Source: Coriobacteriia bacterium
Lineage (GTDB): Bacteria > Actinomycetota > Coriobacteriia > WRKU01
Length of the DNA stretch: 41,666 nt
Direction: 5' to 3'
Assembly (NCBI GenBank): GCA_009784095.1
Contig: WRDL01000001.1
Coordinates: 1-41,666 of the forward strand
The translations under genes and the position numbers were made by a program. How positions within the stretch are numbered: the first letter of the stretch is position 1; each line of letters starts with the position of its first letter. Positions 16,300 to 23,725 of the stretch are shown piece after piece. Under the pieces are notes generated by a model. That model was not told the origin of the DNA. It did no database searches and worked only from the letters and a program-made list of their open reading frames with translations.

Positions 16300-17562
16300 C
16301 TAGTGAACAGCGCATGACATGCACGGGTCGTAGCAGCGGACCAGCATCTCGACCGATTTTTTGAACTCATCCTCACCTTTTTCCACAACCGTGGGACTGA
16401 AGCGTTGCAGATCGAGCGCAAGATTGGCAAGATTCTGCGCGGTCGGGGTGACCACGTCGGCCGCAGTCACCATACCGTCGCTGTCGATAGTGACACTGTG
16501 GTAGAGAGTACCGCGCGGTGCCTCACTCGCTCCATAACCGGTCCCCGCCTTTACCTTGAAAGGCTTCGGTGCGACCGATCCGCTCTCTAGGGAGAGCTCA
16601 TCGGCCAACGTAGCACAACGCTCTGCCGCATCGACGAGCTCGATCGCTCGACACGCGTGAGCGCTGAAGATATTTCGGTTGACCGGGCGCAGCCCGATCT
16701 TGCTCGCTACCACACGAGCAGAGGGGAGCAGTTGATCCCATGAGACGTTGACACGCGCGAGCGGTCCGGTCATAAAGGTCTTGCCATCGATGAACGAATG
16801 TTTGGAGTTGGAGTGCTCGACCACCTTTTCCTTGATGATATTGGGGTATTCACTGACCGGCTTTGACCATCCCGCATCAAGCGCGGTGATCTGTCCAGAT
16901 ACCGTTGCGTAAAGATCGATCTCGTGAAGGGCCACCAACTCGCCTTGGGTATCGAAATGCTGAGGTACGATCTCGCCGAAGAGCTCGACCGTTGCGGCCG
17001 CATCGGCGACCGCCTCAAAGAGTTGCTCGCTCAAGTGGCGCAGCGCCTCTGCACTCACATCATCAGTAAAACCGCCGACGGTCGGAGTGATCGGATGGAC
17101 CGGACGTCCGCCGATGAGCGTGCATAGATCATTACCAAGCTTCTTTAGACGTAGTGCACGACGCACGATCTCAGGCGCGCTCTCGGCCAGTGGAACGAAT
17201 GAAGGCAACCCTACAAAGTCAGGCGCCGCAAAGATGTAAAGTGCCGAGGCGTGGTTTTGTAGGTATGAGCCGTGAACGAGGAGTTGACGCAGCTTCTTCG
17301 TGCGCTCGGAGACCTTGATGCCCAACGCATCTTCCACCGCGATCAGATTGGTCACAAAGTGGTTGGGCGAGCAGATCCCACAGATGCGGCTCGATATATG
17401 GGATACTTCATCGAAACGGCGTCCGCGCATCATAGCCTCAAAGACCCGCGTCGGCTCGATGATCTCCATGAAGATGTCTTTGACCTCGTTATCCTTCACA
17501 TCGATCGCCACATTGCCATGGCCTTCGATGCGGGCGATATGATGGATGTTCAATTTCGTCAT
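16300..17562 (-). CDS. hydA: [NiFe] hydrogenase large (alpha) subunit, group 3b type
   Basis: 420 residues, the catalytic subunit carrying the NiFe centre. The N-terminal metal motif is RICGICSPNH (L1: RxCGxC) and the C-terminal motif is CYDPCMSCAVH (L2: DPCxxCxxH). KLNIHHIARIEGHGNVAIDV, RPVHPITPTVGGF, and GYGASEAPRGTLYHSVTID also match the group 3 family (Pyrococcus HydA, Frh/Mvh alpha). The protein ends exactly at the His of DPCxxCxxH, so it has no C-terminal extension for a maturation protease to remove. The ATG at 17562 overlaps the hydD stop. With HydB, HydG and HydD it should form a cytoplasmic tetramer coupling H2 to NAD(P)H. Confidence 0.95.
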   Translation of the reverse strand: MTKLNIHHIARIEGHGNVAIDVKDNEVKDIFMEIIEPTRVFEAMMRGRRFDEVSHISSRICGICSPNHFVTNLIAVEDALGIKVSERTKKLRQLLVHGSYLQNHASALYIFAAPDFVGLPSFVPLAESAPEIVRRALRLKKLGNDLCTLIGGRPVHPITPTVGGFTDDVSAEALRHLSEQLFEAVADAAATVELFGEIVPQHFDTQGELVALHEIDLYATVSGQITALDAGWSKPVSEYPNIIKEKVVEHSNSKHSFIDGKTFMTGPLARVNVSWDQLLPSARVVASKIGLRPVNRNIFSAHACRAIELVDAAERCATLADELSLESGSVAPKPFKVKAGTGYGASEAPRGTLYHSVTIDSDGMVTAADVVTPTAQNLANLALDLQRFSPTVVEKGEDEFKKSVEMLVRCYDPCMSCAVH

Positions 17563-18347
17563 GAGACAACCTCCTGAGCGGTCTTCTTCGAGGTGACCGC
17601 CTTTTGAGTTGCTTGCTCGTTGGCCGCATTATAGATCTTGATCAGCGATTCGAATTGATCCGCGTCACACTTGTTCTGCGCGGCGAAAGCGTACGCGCTC
17701 TCGATATTGGCGTCTTGAGCGATGCCTCTACACGCGGTACAGGGGCGTCCGCGACTTACGCATGTGGCATTACATCCGCTGCGTGCGATCATGCCCAGAC
17801 AGGGAGTCCCCGCAAGCCAAAAGCACATATTCTCAGCGATCTTGCACTCGCCGCACATGCTCTGTCTCTGCGGAGTGTCCACGAGAGCGCGAATCGCGCG
17901 TTGCAGTACCCGTGAGAGCTCTGCCGGATCGATCGGACACCCCGGTATCGTGAAATCAACGGTGATGTAGTCTGAGATAGGCGCCGGTTTACGGGCACCC
18001 GCTCCGACCTTCTTCTCACCGGAACCATAGACTTCCTTGAGTTGACCGCGGACCGGACCGGCGATCGCGAGTCCAGGAATGCCGCCGGTCGCCGCACATG
18101 CACCGAGCGCTATCACGCAACTGGCGGTCGCACGCACCTTCTCGAGTAGTTCAACGTGTTCGTCGGTCGTCACCGCACCTTCGATCAGGGCGACTTCGTA
18201 TGCATCGGGCATATCACCGGATGATACGAACTGCCAATAGCCCAGATCAAAGGTTGAGAGCATCTCGAGGATCTCAGGGAAGTTCGAGATCTGTACCTGG
18301 CATCCATAGTCCGATGCAAGAGATAAAATAACTGCAGTAGGTCTCAT
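17559..18347 (-). CDS. hydD: [NiFe] hydrogenase small (delta) subunit, group 3b type
   Basis: 262 residues. It binds the electron-transfer Fe-S clusters next to the NiFe site. Recognisable segments are VIALGACAATGGIPG, FTIPGCPIDPAEL, CGECKIAENMCF, GTPCLGMIARSGCNATC and GRPCTACRG, which match the order of Cys motifs in Pyrococcus sulfhydrogenase delta. In that family the N-terminal proximal-cluster motif is TSCYGCQ; here it reads ASDYGCQ, with Asp (codon GAC) in place of the first Cys. Two base changes separate GAC from a Cys codon, so a single-base sequencing error does not explain it. The gene begins one base after the hydG stop. Confidence 0.93.
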   Translation of the reverse strand: MRPTAVILSLASDYGCQVQISNFPEILEMLSTFDLGYWQFVSSGDMPDAYEVALIEGAVTTDEHVELLEKVRATASCVIALGACAATGGIPGLAIAGPVRGQLKEVYGSGEKKVGAGARKPAPISDYITVDFTIPGCPIDPAELSRVLQRAIRALVDTPQRQSMCGECKIAENMCFWLAGTPCLGMIARSGCNATCVSRGRPCTACRGIAQDANIESAYAFAAQNKCDADQFESLIKIYNAANEQATQKAVTSKKTAQEVVS

Positions 18348-19226
18348 TTACATCGCCTCCTGCAAGTTCATCGCTTCCCAATAGTTGAACACCGGTCCAT
18401 CGATACACGCGTACTGATGTCCGATACCGCAATGGTTACACATCCCGATACCGCACTTCATACGACGCTCGAACGACATGTATATGCGATCGACCGAAAG
18501 TTTCTTCTTGCGCATCTCGTCGATAGCATAACGGTACATGACCGGAGGTCCGCAGATCACCCCGATCGTCTTAAGGGGGTCGACCGTGATCTGATCGAAC
18601 AGTCTGGTCACCAGACCGACCTCTCCGTCCCACGTCTCGTCGGGTTGATCGACCGTCATGATCAGGTCGAAGTCATCGCGATGTCGCCACATATCGAATT
18701 GTTGACGGAATAAGATCTCGTCCGGATTGCGCGCACCCAGCAGGATCGTGACCTTGCCGAATTCGTGGCGTTCGTCATGGATATGATTGATCAGTGATTT
18801 GAGTGGAGCGATGCCGAGCCCTCCGGCGACCATCAAGATATCGTGACCCTTCATCTCCTCGAAAGGAAATCCACGTCCGAACGGTCCGCGCAGCCCCACG
18901 ATGTCTCCGCAGCGCATCTTATGCAATGCGCCGGTCACCGCGCCGGCGTTACGTACGCACAATTCGATGAAACCCTTTTTCGACGGCGCTGACGAGATCG
19001 AGATCGGGGCCTCCCCGACCCCGAAGACCGAAAGCTCCATGAACTGTCCAGCGTTGAAGTTGAACCGCTCACGGACCCTATGATCGATCAGGCGGAATTC
19101 GAAGAGCGTCTCGGTATCTGTCAGTTTGGTGATCGAGGTGATACGCGCCGGCCAGGGGCGATAGGGGTTCTGTTTGAGCTCGCGATAAGCTTGGGAGGAG
19201 TCTACCGCTACGTGGGTCTTTTTCAC
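18348..19226 (-). CDS. hydG: Hydrogenase gamma subunit, FAD/NAD(P)-binding reductase
   Basis: 292 residues. A ferredoxin-NADP reductase-like FAD domain (FNAGQFMELSVFGVGEAPISISS) is followed by an NAD(P) domain (GHDILMVAGGLGIAPLKSLI; VICGPPVMYRYA). A C-terminal 2Fe-2S motif, CGIGMCNHCGIGHQYACIDGPVF, is typical of sulfhydrogenase gamma and dihydroorotate dehydrogenase electron-transfer (PyrK-like) subunits. It would exchange electrons between the delta subunit and NAD(P)H. ATGA overlap with hydB. Its place in an intact hydBGDA operon makes the hydrogenase role clear over PyrK. Confidence 0.93.
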   Translation of the reverse strand: MKKTHVAVDSSQAYRELKQNPYRPWPARITSITKLTDTETLFEFRLIDHRVRERFNFNAGQFMELSVFGVGEAPISISSAPSKKGFIELCVRNAGAVTGALHKMRCGDIVGLRGPFGRGFPFEEMKGHDILMVAGGLGIAPLKSLINHIHDERHEFGKVTILLGARNPDEILFRQQFDMWRHRDDFDLIMTVDQPDETWDGEVGLVTRLFDQITVDPLKTIGVICGPPVMYRYAIDEMRKKKLSVDRIYMSFERRMKCGIGMCNHCGIGHQYACIDGPVFNYWEAMNLQEAM

Positions 19227-20245
19227 TTGCTCTCCCCCTCTCTGAGTGCTTCAACTATTCTTCTGGGATTGATATCGACCTTGCACGCGACATCACAACG
19301 CCCGCATCCCACACACAGCATTTTGCCGTAACGAGAGGGGTATGCCCAGAATTTGTGATAGAAGCGGTAACGCACGCGCGAGGCGCGGGTGGGGCGGAAA
19401 TCGTGTCCCCCGGCGACCTCTGCGAACTGGGAATCCAAACACGAATCCCAGCATCTTATGCGACAACCCGCGACACCGTCGGCGTCAAGCTCGTCGACCA
19501 CGTCAAAGCAGTAGCAGGTCGGACAGACCGCGCTGCATGCACCACAGCTCAGACAGGGATCTCCGATCGTCTCCCACATCGGGTCGTTATACTTCGCGTC
19601 GAACAGAAGCTGCAGCTGAGTGGTGTCGACCGGCTCACGAAATGCCTGCGAGAACTCGCGTATATGATCCTCGAGTGCCTGTTTGTCCTCCGCGCTCGCC
19701 TCATGGGTCTTGGCGAACGTGTCGAGTATATGTGCACCCTCGAAGCTTTGGCAGGTCACAAAGTAACGATCTCCCAGATCGGTCAGGAACAGATCGCATC
19801 CTTGCGAGACCTCACCGGTACCCCAGGCGTTGCACATGCAGGTCGGGATCGGCATACAGCTCACCCCGACGATCAGGGTGTTCTCGCGTCTGGCCTTGTA
19901 GTAGGGATCGACGTAATCACCCAAAAAGATCTTATCGGTCATCAATATCGCGTTGATATCGCAGGCATGCACTCCGAAAAGCACACGCGGACTGACTTCG
20001 TGGTCGGTCTCATCCAGCGCCCCCGAATGTGAGTCATAGCGAAAGAGACACTCTTTCGGTCTGACAAAGTACTTCTTGGGAGGGATGATGGTGAGTGGGT
20101 AATCCAGCTCGACCTCGGAGCCATCGCGGACCTGTTCGAACGAATAGCCTCCGCCACGCATGACGGGCGCAACTACTTCGTAGACATGCGCGAGTCCTTC
20201 AATGAAAGTCGATACCTGGTCTTTTTCAAGAATCCTAAAGTACAT
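19223..20245 (-). CDS. hydB: Hydrogenase beta subunit, 4Fe-4S protein
   Basis: 340 residues. The C-terminal half has two ferredoxin-type cysteine clusters: CLSCGACSAVCPTCYCFDV and CVGCGRCDVACKVDINPRRIVEAL. Upstream are FGVHACDINAILMTDKIFL and Cys-rich CMPIPTCMCNAW, as in HydB/AsrA-like proteins. It relays electrons within the hydrogenase complex. An open frame extends to 20299 through a terminator hairpin, but ATG at 20245 has AAGGA seven bases upstream and begins MYFRILEK, so it is the likely start. It is first in the hydB-hydG-hydD-hydA operon. Confidence 0.92.
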   Translation of the reverse strand: MYFRILEKDQVSTFIEGLAHVYEVVAPVMRGGGYSFEQVRDGSEVELDYPLTIIPPKKYFVRPKECLFRYDSHSGALDETDHEVSPRVLFGVHACDINAILMTDKIFLGDYVDPYYKARRENTLIVGVSCMPIPTCMCNAWGTGEVSQGCDLFLTDLGDRYFVTCQSFEGAHILDTFAKTHEASAEDKQALEDHIREFSQAFREPVDTTQLQLLFDAKYNDPMWETIGDPCLSCGACSAVCPTCYCFDVVDELDADGVAGCRIRCWDSCLDSQFAEVAGGHDFRPTRASRVRYRFYHKFWAYPSRYGKMLCVGCGRCDVACKVDINPRRIVEALREGESK

Positions 20246-20262
20246 GTACGATCCTTTCATAT

Positions 20263-20294
20263 CAAAAGGGAACGTGACCATCACGCTCCCTTTT
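20263..20294 (-). terminator. Intrinsic terminator/attenuator between ndk and hydB
   Basis: On the minus strand GGGAGCGTGA pairs with TCACGTTCCC (one G-U) around a 3-base loop, followed by TTTTGAT (stem 20268-20290). It sits 24 bases after the ndk stop and ends about 20 bases before the hydB start, so it either terminates the ndk transcript or attenuates read-through into the hydrogenase genes. No separate promoter for hydB fits between hairpin and ribosome site. Confidence 0.8.
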
Positions 20295-20314
20295 AACATA
20301 GCACAATCCGGCGT

Positions 20315-20725
20315 CTATTTTAGGTCGCCGAAGAAAATACCTATCTCACGTTTTGCAGAATCAGGCGAATCGGAACCGTGAACGACGTTCGCGTCCATAG
20401 TGAGACCGAAGTCCCCCCTGATGGTACCGGGTGCTGCTTGGGCAGGATCGGTCACACCCATCAGTTTTCGGCACACGGCGACCGCATCCGGCCCCGAGAT
20501 GACCATCTTTACGACCGGTCCCGAGGTGATGTAGTCGATGAGCCCTTGGTAGAAAGGTTTGCCCTCGTGCTCGGCGTAGTTCGCCGCTGCTTGCTCAGCC
20601 GACAGCGTATCGAGTTCCATACGCTCGATCACCAGACCGGTATCCTCGAAACGAGAGATGATCCGTCCGATCTTTCCGGATGCGACGGCGTCGGGTTTGA
20701 TCATGATGTAGGTCTGCTCACTCAT
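20315..20725 (-). CDS. ndk: Nucleoside-diphosphate kinase
   Basis: 136 residues, the standard length. It transfers the gamma phosphate between nucleoside tri- and diphosphates through a phosphohistidine. The N-terminus (TYIMIKPDAV), RGDFGLTMDANVVHGSDS with the catalytic His, and the C-terminal EIGIFF are canonical. The start overlaps the stop of the upstream TPR gene as ATGA. A strong hairpin terminator follows the gene. Confidence 0.98.
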   Translation of the reverse strand: MSEQTYIMIKPDAVASGKIGRIISRFEDTGLVIERMELDTLSAEQAAANYAEHEGKPFYQGLIDYITSGPVVKMVISGPDAVAVCRKLMGVTDPAQAAPGTIRGDFGLTMDANVVHGSDSPDSAKREIGIFFGDLK

Positions 20726-22149
20726 TGTTGCTCTCCTGCCTCTGGATCTTCTGAGGTACCTGTCTGTGGTTGCGGGGTTATCACGGTCTCGGGTTGAGCC
20801 TGGGTCTCGGACGCCGGCTGTTCAGTCACCTCGCCAACCGGTTGTGAGGTAACGTTGTCGATCTTCCAACCGAGCCCATCGCGTATCAACGTGAAGGTGA
20901 TCACGCTGCGGTGGTCGGCGGCATCGACGGCGGTCACTTTGACCGTCGACTCACCCATCCGCCCACTTGGGGCTTCGATATCGAAGATCGCTTGTCGCGG
21001 TACGTTATCGGCCATCGCGTCCTCGGCTTCGACTTTCGGAGCTGCCCAGTATGCCGCGATGTCCGCCTGCGAGCCGTACGCGTTGAGCGCATTATAGACG
21101 ACCTGATTGGCAGACGGGTACCCCAGTCCGAGATAGTACGCGATCCCGGTCGCGAGCGCAGCGAGCAATGCGAGCGCGAGTAGCACCCAAAGAAGCATCT
21201 TCCACCACGCCATGCGTTGTTTGCCCGCCAGTGACAATTCTTTCTCCTGTTCGAGCAGTTCGCCCTCGGTCATCTTGAAGAATTGTGCGATCTCCTCGTC
21301 GGACCCGACCGCGATCAACGGTTCGACTGTCGCAGTATGATCGATGCCGGCGGTGTCGATCGACTGGATCTCACCGGTCAGAGAGGACGCCTCCTCCTCG
21401 ACTATTCCGATTGCAGGCTCTTCGATGATCGACTCGAGAGGAGCACTCATCGCAAGACGCGCTTTTGCCGCATCATAGACCGCTTGGGCGACCGGGTCGA
21501 GACCCTGCTCGCCGAAGATATAGCGCGCGTGATCGAACGACTCGATCGCTTCCTCATCGCTGTTGAGCAGCGAATACGCGATACCGAGTGTCGAGAATAT
21601 CTGCCCGCGGTTCTCGCAGTCGGGAAAATCGAGCGCGAGTTTGAGCGACTCGACCGCTGAGAGCGGCTGCTTGAGTTCAAGCAAACACAGCGCCAGATTA
21701 TAGAGCGCTTTCGAGCGGGCGGGATTATTCACATCGAGCGCCGCTTTCTTATATGCGATCGCCGCTTTGTCGATGCTCCCGAGTTTCATATAGTTCTGTG
21801 CCGCCCTCAGGAAGCACTTGTATGGTTTTTCGCACTCTGGATACGTTGACGCGAGCTCGTAGGCTTCCGCGCTCGCGGTATAGTTGCCTTCCTTGGCGTG
21901 CACATGCCCGATATTCGAGTATACCGCCGACATGTTGTCATAGGTGTCATCACGCAACGCATTCTGATACATCGTCAACGCGTCTTTGTGACGCTCGAGC
22001 TGCAAGAAGGCGTTGCCCGCCTGATGAAAGGCAGATCCGTTACCGCGAGCTATGCCTGGTTCTGCGCTCTCAAGGAAATCTTGAGCGGCCGCGGCAAAGC
22101 TACCCGACCGATAGTTACGCATTCCCTGTGCAAAGCGTTCCTGGTCCAC
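20722..22149 (-). CDS. Membrane-anchored TPR-repeat protein
   Basis: 475 residues. The N-terminal ~230 residues are tetratricopeptide repeats (SAVYSNIGHVHAKEGNYTASAEAYELA; KALYNLALCLLELKQPLSAVESLKLA). An acidic linker follows, then one membrane helix (about 311-338, WWKMLLWVLLALALLAALA), and an outside domain with a possible NTF2/DUF4878-like fold (SANQVVYNALNAYGSQADIAAYWA; FTLIRDGLGWKIDNVT). The tail is Gln/Pro/Glu-rich, low complexity. This arrangement would place TPRs in the cytoplasm and the C-terminus outside. Function unknown; TPRs suggest a scaffold. It lies between rplT (9 bases away) and ndk (ATGA overlap). Confidence 0.8.
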   Translation of the reverse strand: MDQERFAQGMRNYRSGSFAAAAQDFLESAEPGIARGNGSAFHQAGNAFLQLERHKDALTMYQNALRDDTYDNMSAVYSNIGHVHAKEGNYTASAEAYELASTYPECEKPYKCFLRAAQNYMKLGSIDKAAIAYKKAALDVNNPARSKALYNLALCLLELKQPLSAVESLKLALDFPDCENRGQIFSTLGIAYSLLNSDEEAIESFDHARYIFGEQGLDPVAQAVYDAAKARLAMSAPLESIIEEPAIGIVEEEASSLTGEIQSIDTAGIDHTATVEPLIAVGSDEEIAQFFKMTEGELLEQEKELSLAGKQRMAWWKMLLWVLLALALLAALATGIAYYLGLGYPSANQVVYNALNAYGSQADIAAYWAAPKVEAEDAMADNVPRQAIFDIEAPSGRMGESTVKVTAVDAADHRSVITFTLIRDGLGWKIDNVTSQPVGEVTEQPASETQAQPETVITPQPQTGTSEDPEAGEQQ

Positions 22150-22158
22150 AATGTCCCC

Positions 22159-22512
22159 CTAGAGTGCCGCTTTGGCTATTTCAACCAGTTTAGCAAATGA
22201 CGCCGGCTCGTTGACCGCCAGATCGGCGAGTACTTTACGATCGAGCTCGACTCCTGCGAGTTTGAGCCCATGCATGAAACGACTGTAACTTAGGTCGTGT
22301 TGACGGGACGCCGCGTTGATGCGCGTGATCCAGAGACGACGGATGTCGCGCTTCTTGTTGCGACGATCACGGTATTGATATTGCAGTGAATGCTGTACCT
22401 GCTCTTTTGCCGCTCTATATGAACGCGACTTCGCGCCGTAATAGCCTCGTGCGCGCTTCATCATCGCACGGCGTTTTTTGTGAGCGTTTATCGCTCTTTT
22501 TACTCGTGGCAT
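22159..22512 (-). CDS. rplT: 50S ribosomal protein L20
   Basis: 117 residues, standard size. The N-terminus MPRVKRAINAHKKRRAMMKRA, RDRRNKKRDIRRLWITRINAA and the SYSRFMHGLKLAGVELDRKVLADLA region are typical. L20 binds 23S rRNA early in assembly and in several bacteria represses its own operon through the leader RNA. It is third in infC-rpmI-rplT. Confidence 0.99.
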   Translation of the reverse strand: MPRVKRAINAHKKRRAMMKRARGYYGAKSRSYRAAKEQVQHSLQYQYRDRRNKKRDIRRLWITRINAASRQHDLSYSRFMHGLKLAGVELDRKVLADLAVNEPASFAKLVEIAKAAL

Positions 22513-22529
22513 AGTTATCTCCCCCTACG

Positions 22530-22724
22530 TTAGCTTCCCAGCTTACGCTTGATCATTTTCGTATCAGCTGCTGAGACCGGTCCCTCTTTGCGGAAGTTGC
22601 GCTTACGCTTCGGAGACTTCTTGGTCAATATGTGACTTTTATATGCTTTTCCACGTATGAGCTTACCGTTCTTGGTAACACGCACACGTTTCGCGGCACC
22701 CTTATGGGTCTTCATCTTCGGCAT
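22530..22724 (-). CDS. rpmI: 50S ribosomal protein L35
   Basis: 64 residues, standard size, highly basic. MPKMKTHKGAAKRVRVT at the N-terminus and SHILTKKSPKRKRNFRK in the middle are diagnostic. It is encoded between infC (10-base gap) and rplT (17-base gap), as in most bacteria. Confidence 0.99.
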   Translation of the reverse strand: MPKMKTHKGAAKRVRVTKNGKLIRGKAYKSHILTKKSPKRKRNFRKEGPVSAADTKMIKRKLGS

Positions 22725-22734
22725 ATCGAACTCC

Positions 22735-23349
22735 TTACTCGCTATCCTCTAGTGCTTTTTCATCACTCTCGGTGTCCGGCTCTGTTTCGATCTGCTCTAC
22801 AGGAGCGGGAGCCGGAGCCGGGTCGCTTTTCTTCGGCTTATCCTTGAGTGGCGCGATGAGCATATGCATATTGCGACCTTCGAGTTTGGGTTGGTTCTCG
22901 ACGACCGCTACGTCGGCAAGGTCGGCTTCCAACCGTTCCAAGATGTTTCGACCCAGCTCGGGATAGGCCATCTCGCGACCGCGGAACATGATGGTCACTT
23001 TTACTTTGGCTCCCGCAGCGAGAAATCTCAAGATGTGTTTCTTTTTGGTGTTGTAGTCACCGATGTCCACTTTGGGACGGAACTTCATCTCTTTGATATC
23101 GATCTTCTGCTGGTTCTTCTTGGCCGCTTTCGCTTTCTGGGAAAGCTCGTATTTGAACTTCCCGTAATCCATGATCTTGCAGACCGGCGGATCCGCCTGT
23201 GGAGCGATCTCCACGAGGTCGTAACCTTGGTCGTCGGCCATATCCAGCGCGCTATCCACACTGTAGATGCCCAACTGGTCGCCGTTTGAACCGATCAGAC
23301 GGCATTTAGATGCATAAATGTCCTCATTCACGCGATATTCGTTGCTTAT
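22735..23349 (-). CDS. infC: Translation initiation factor IF-3
   Basis: About 204 residues. The N-domain (NEDIYASKCRLIG...GDQLGIYSVDSALDMA, YDLVEIAPQADPPVCKIMDYGKFKYE) and C-domain (EMKFRPKVDIGDYNTKKKHILRFL, FRGREMAYPELGRNIL) are complete. An acidic tail of about 30 residues rich in Pro/Ala/Glu follows. The conserved family start ISNEYRVNEDI is encoded in frame upstream of the first GTG (23331), and the isoleucine codon is ATA at 23347-23349, with GGTGG and AAAGGA upstream. I therefore place the start at this ATA: infC commonly uses AUU/AUC/AUA starts that let IF3 repress its own translation. GTG 23331 lacks a ribosome site. Confidence 0.95.
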   Translation of the reverse strand: MSNEYRVNEDIYASKCRLIGSNGDQLGIYSVDSALDMADDQGYDLVEIAPQADPPVCKIMDYGKFKYELSQKAKAAKKNQQKIDIKEMKFRPKVDIGDYNTKKKHILRFLAAGAKVKVTIMFRGREMAYPELGRNILERLEADLADVAVVENQPKLEGRNMHMLIAPLKDKPKKSDPAPAPAPVEQIETEPDTESDEKALEDSE

Positions 23350-23376
23350 CGTGCCACCATCCTTTCACGAACGGAT

Positions 23377-23411
23377 AAATAAAATCCCGCCAGCGAAGCG
23401 CGCCGACGGGA
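23377..23411 (-). terminator. Intrinsic terminator in the infC leader (attenuator)
   Basis: On the minus strand an 11-bp stem with two G-U pairs (TCCCGTCGGCG with CGCTGGCGGGA, loop CGCTT, 23385-23411) is followed by TTTTATTT. It lies 28 bases upstream of the infC start and after the likely promoter, so it can only act on the infC-rpmI-rplT transcript. This matches transcription attenuation known for infC/L20 operons in other bacteria. A further leader hairpin (AAGCGG/CCGCTT) lies at about 23470-23494. Confidence 0.7.
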
Positions 23412-23503
23412 CAGTTATGTCCTGCAATTACCTGCCTATCATCGACCTGTTCGCTTTCGCTGTAAGGTGTAAGCGGACTGCCGCCCGCTTAACTTGCCGC
23501 ATC

Positions 23504-23541
23504 AGTATAGCACATCGAGACCTCGCACAAGCGAGGTCTCG
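23504..23541 (-). promoter_or_regulatory. Promoter for infC-rpmI-rplT with adjoining perfect inverted repeat
   Basis: TGCTATACT on the minus strand (23504-23512) is a near-consensus extended -10; transcription would start at about 23498, leaving a leader of roughly 150 nt. Immediately upstream is a perfect 11-bp inverted repeat, CGAGACCTCGC / GCGAGGTCTCG (23516-23541, 4-base loop), covering the -35 region. It could terminate transcription arriving from efp or be an operator. It has no T-run on the minus side. Confidence 0.55.
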
Positions 23542-23586
23542 CATTTCTTCCTTATAAGGACAGACCGGTCGACCTGCTGGTCACTT

Positions 23587-23721
23587 CTATCGATCGCGCC
23601 GACGGCTCAAGATGCTTATGATGATACCGACAAGCCCGGTGACCAAATAGATCACCGTCGTGCGATCGACGAAAAAGTCAGCTAAACGTAATAATCCTAA
23701 GGGGATATCCGAAGGTCTGCT
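23587..23721 (-). other. Open frame for a possible small membrane protein after efp
   Basis: A 44-codon open frame between efp and the infC promoter ends in RRRDR and contains a membrane-like helix (VIYLVTGLVGIIISIL) preceded by LRLADFFVDRTT. The composition looks like a genuine single-pass membrane peptide. The only conventional start is GTG at 23655, which has no clear ribosome site and leaves only 22 residues, so it may be non-canonically started or a remnant. Nothing else was seen between efp and the infC leader. Confidence 0.3.
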
Positions 23722-23725
23722 CTAC

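Noticed and set aside
20246..20299. Upstream extension of hydB to an ATG at 20299
   Set aside because: It would be translated through the terminator hairpin and has no ribosome site; ATG 20245 has AAGGA at good spacing.
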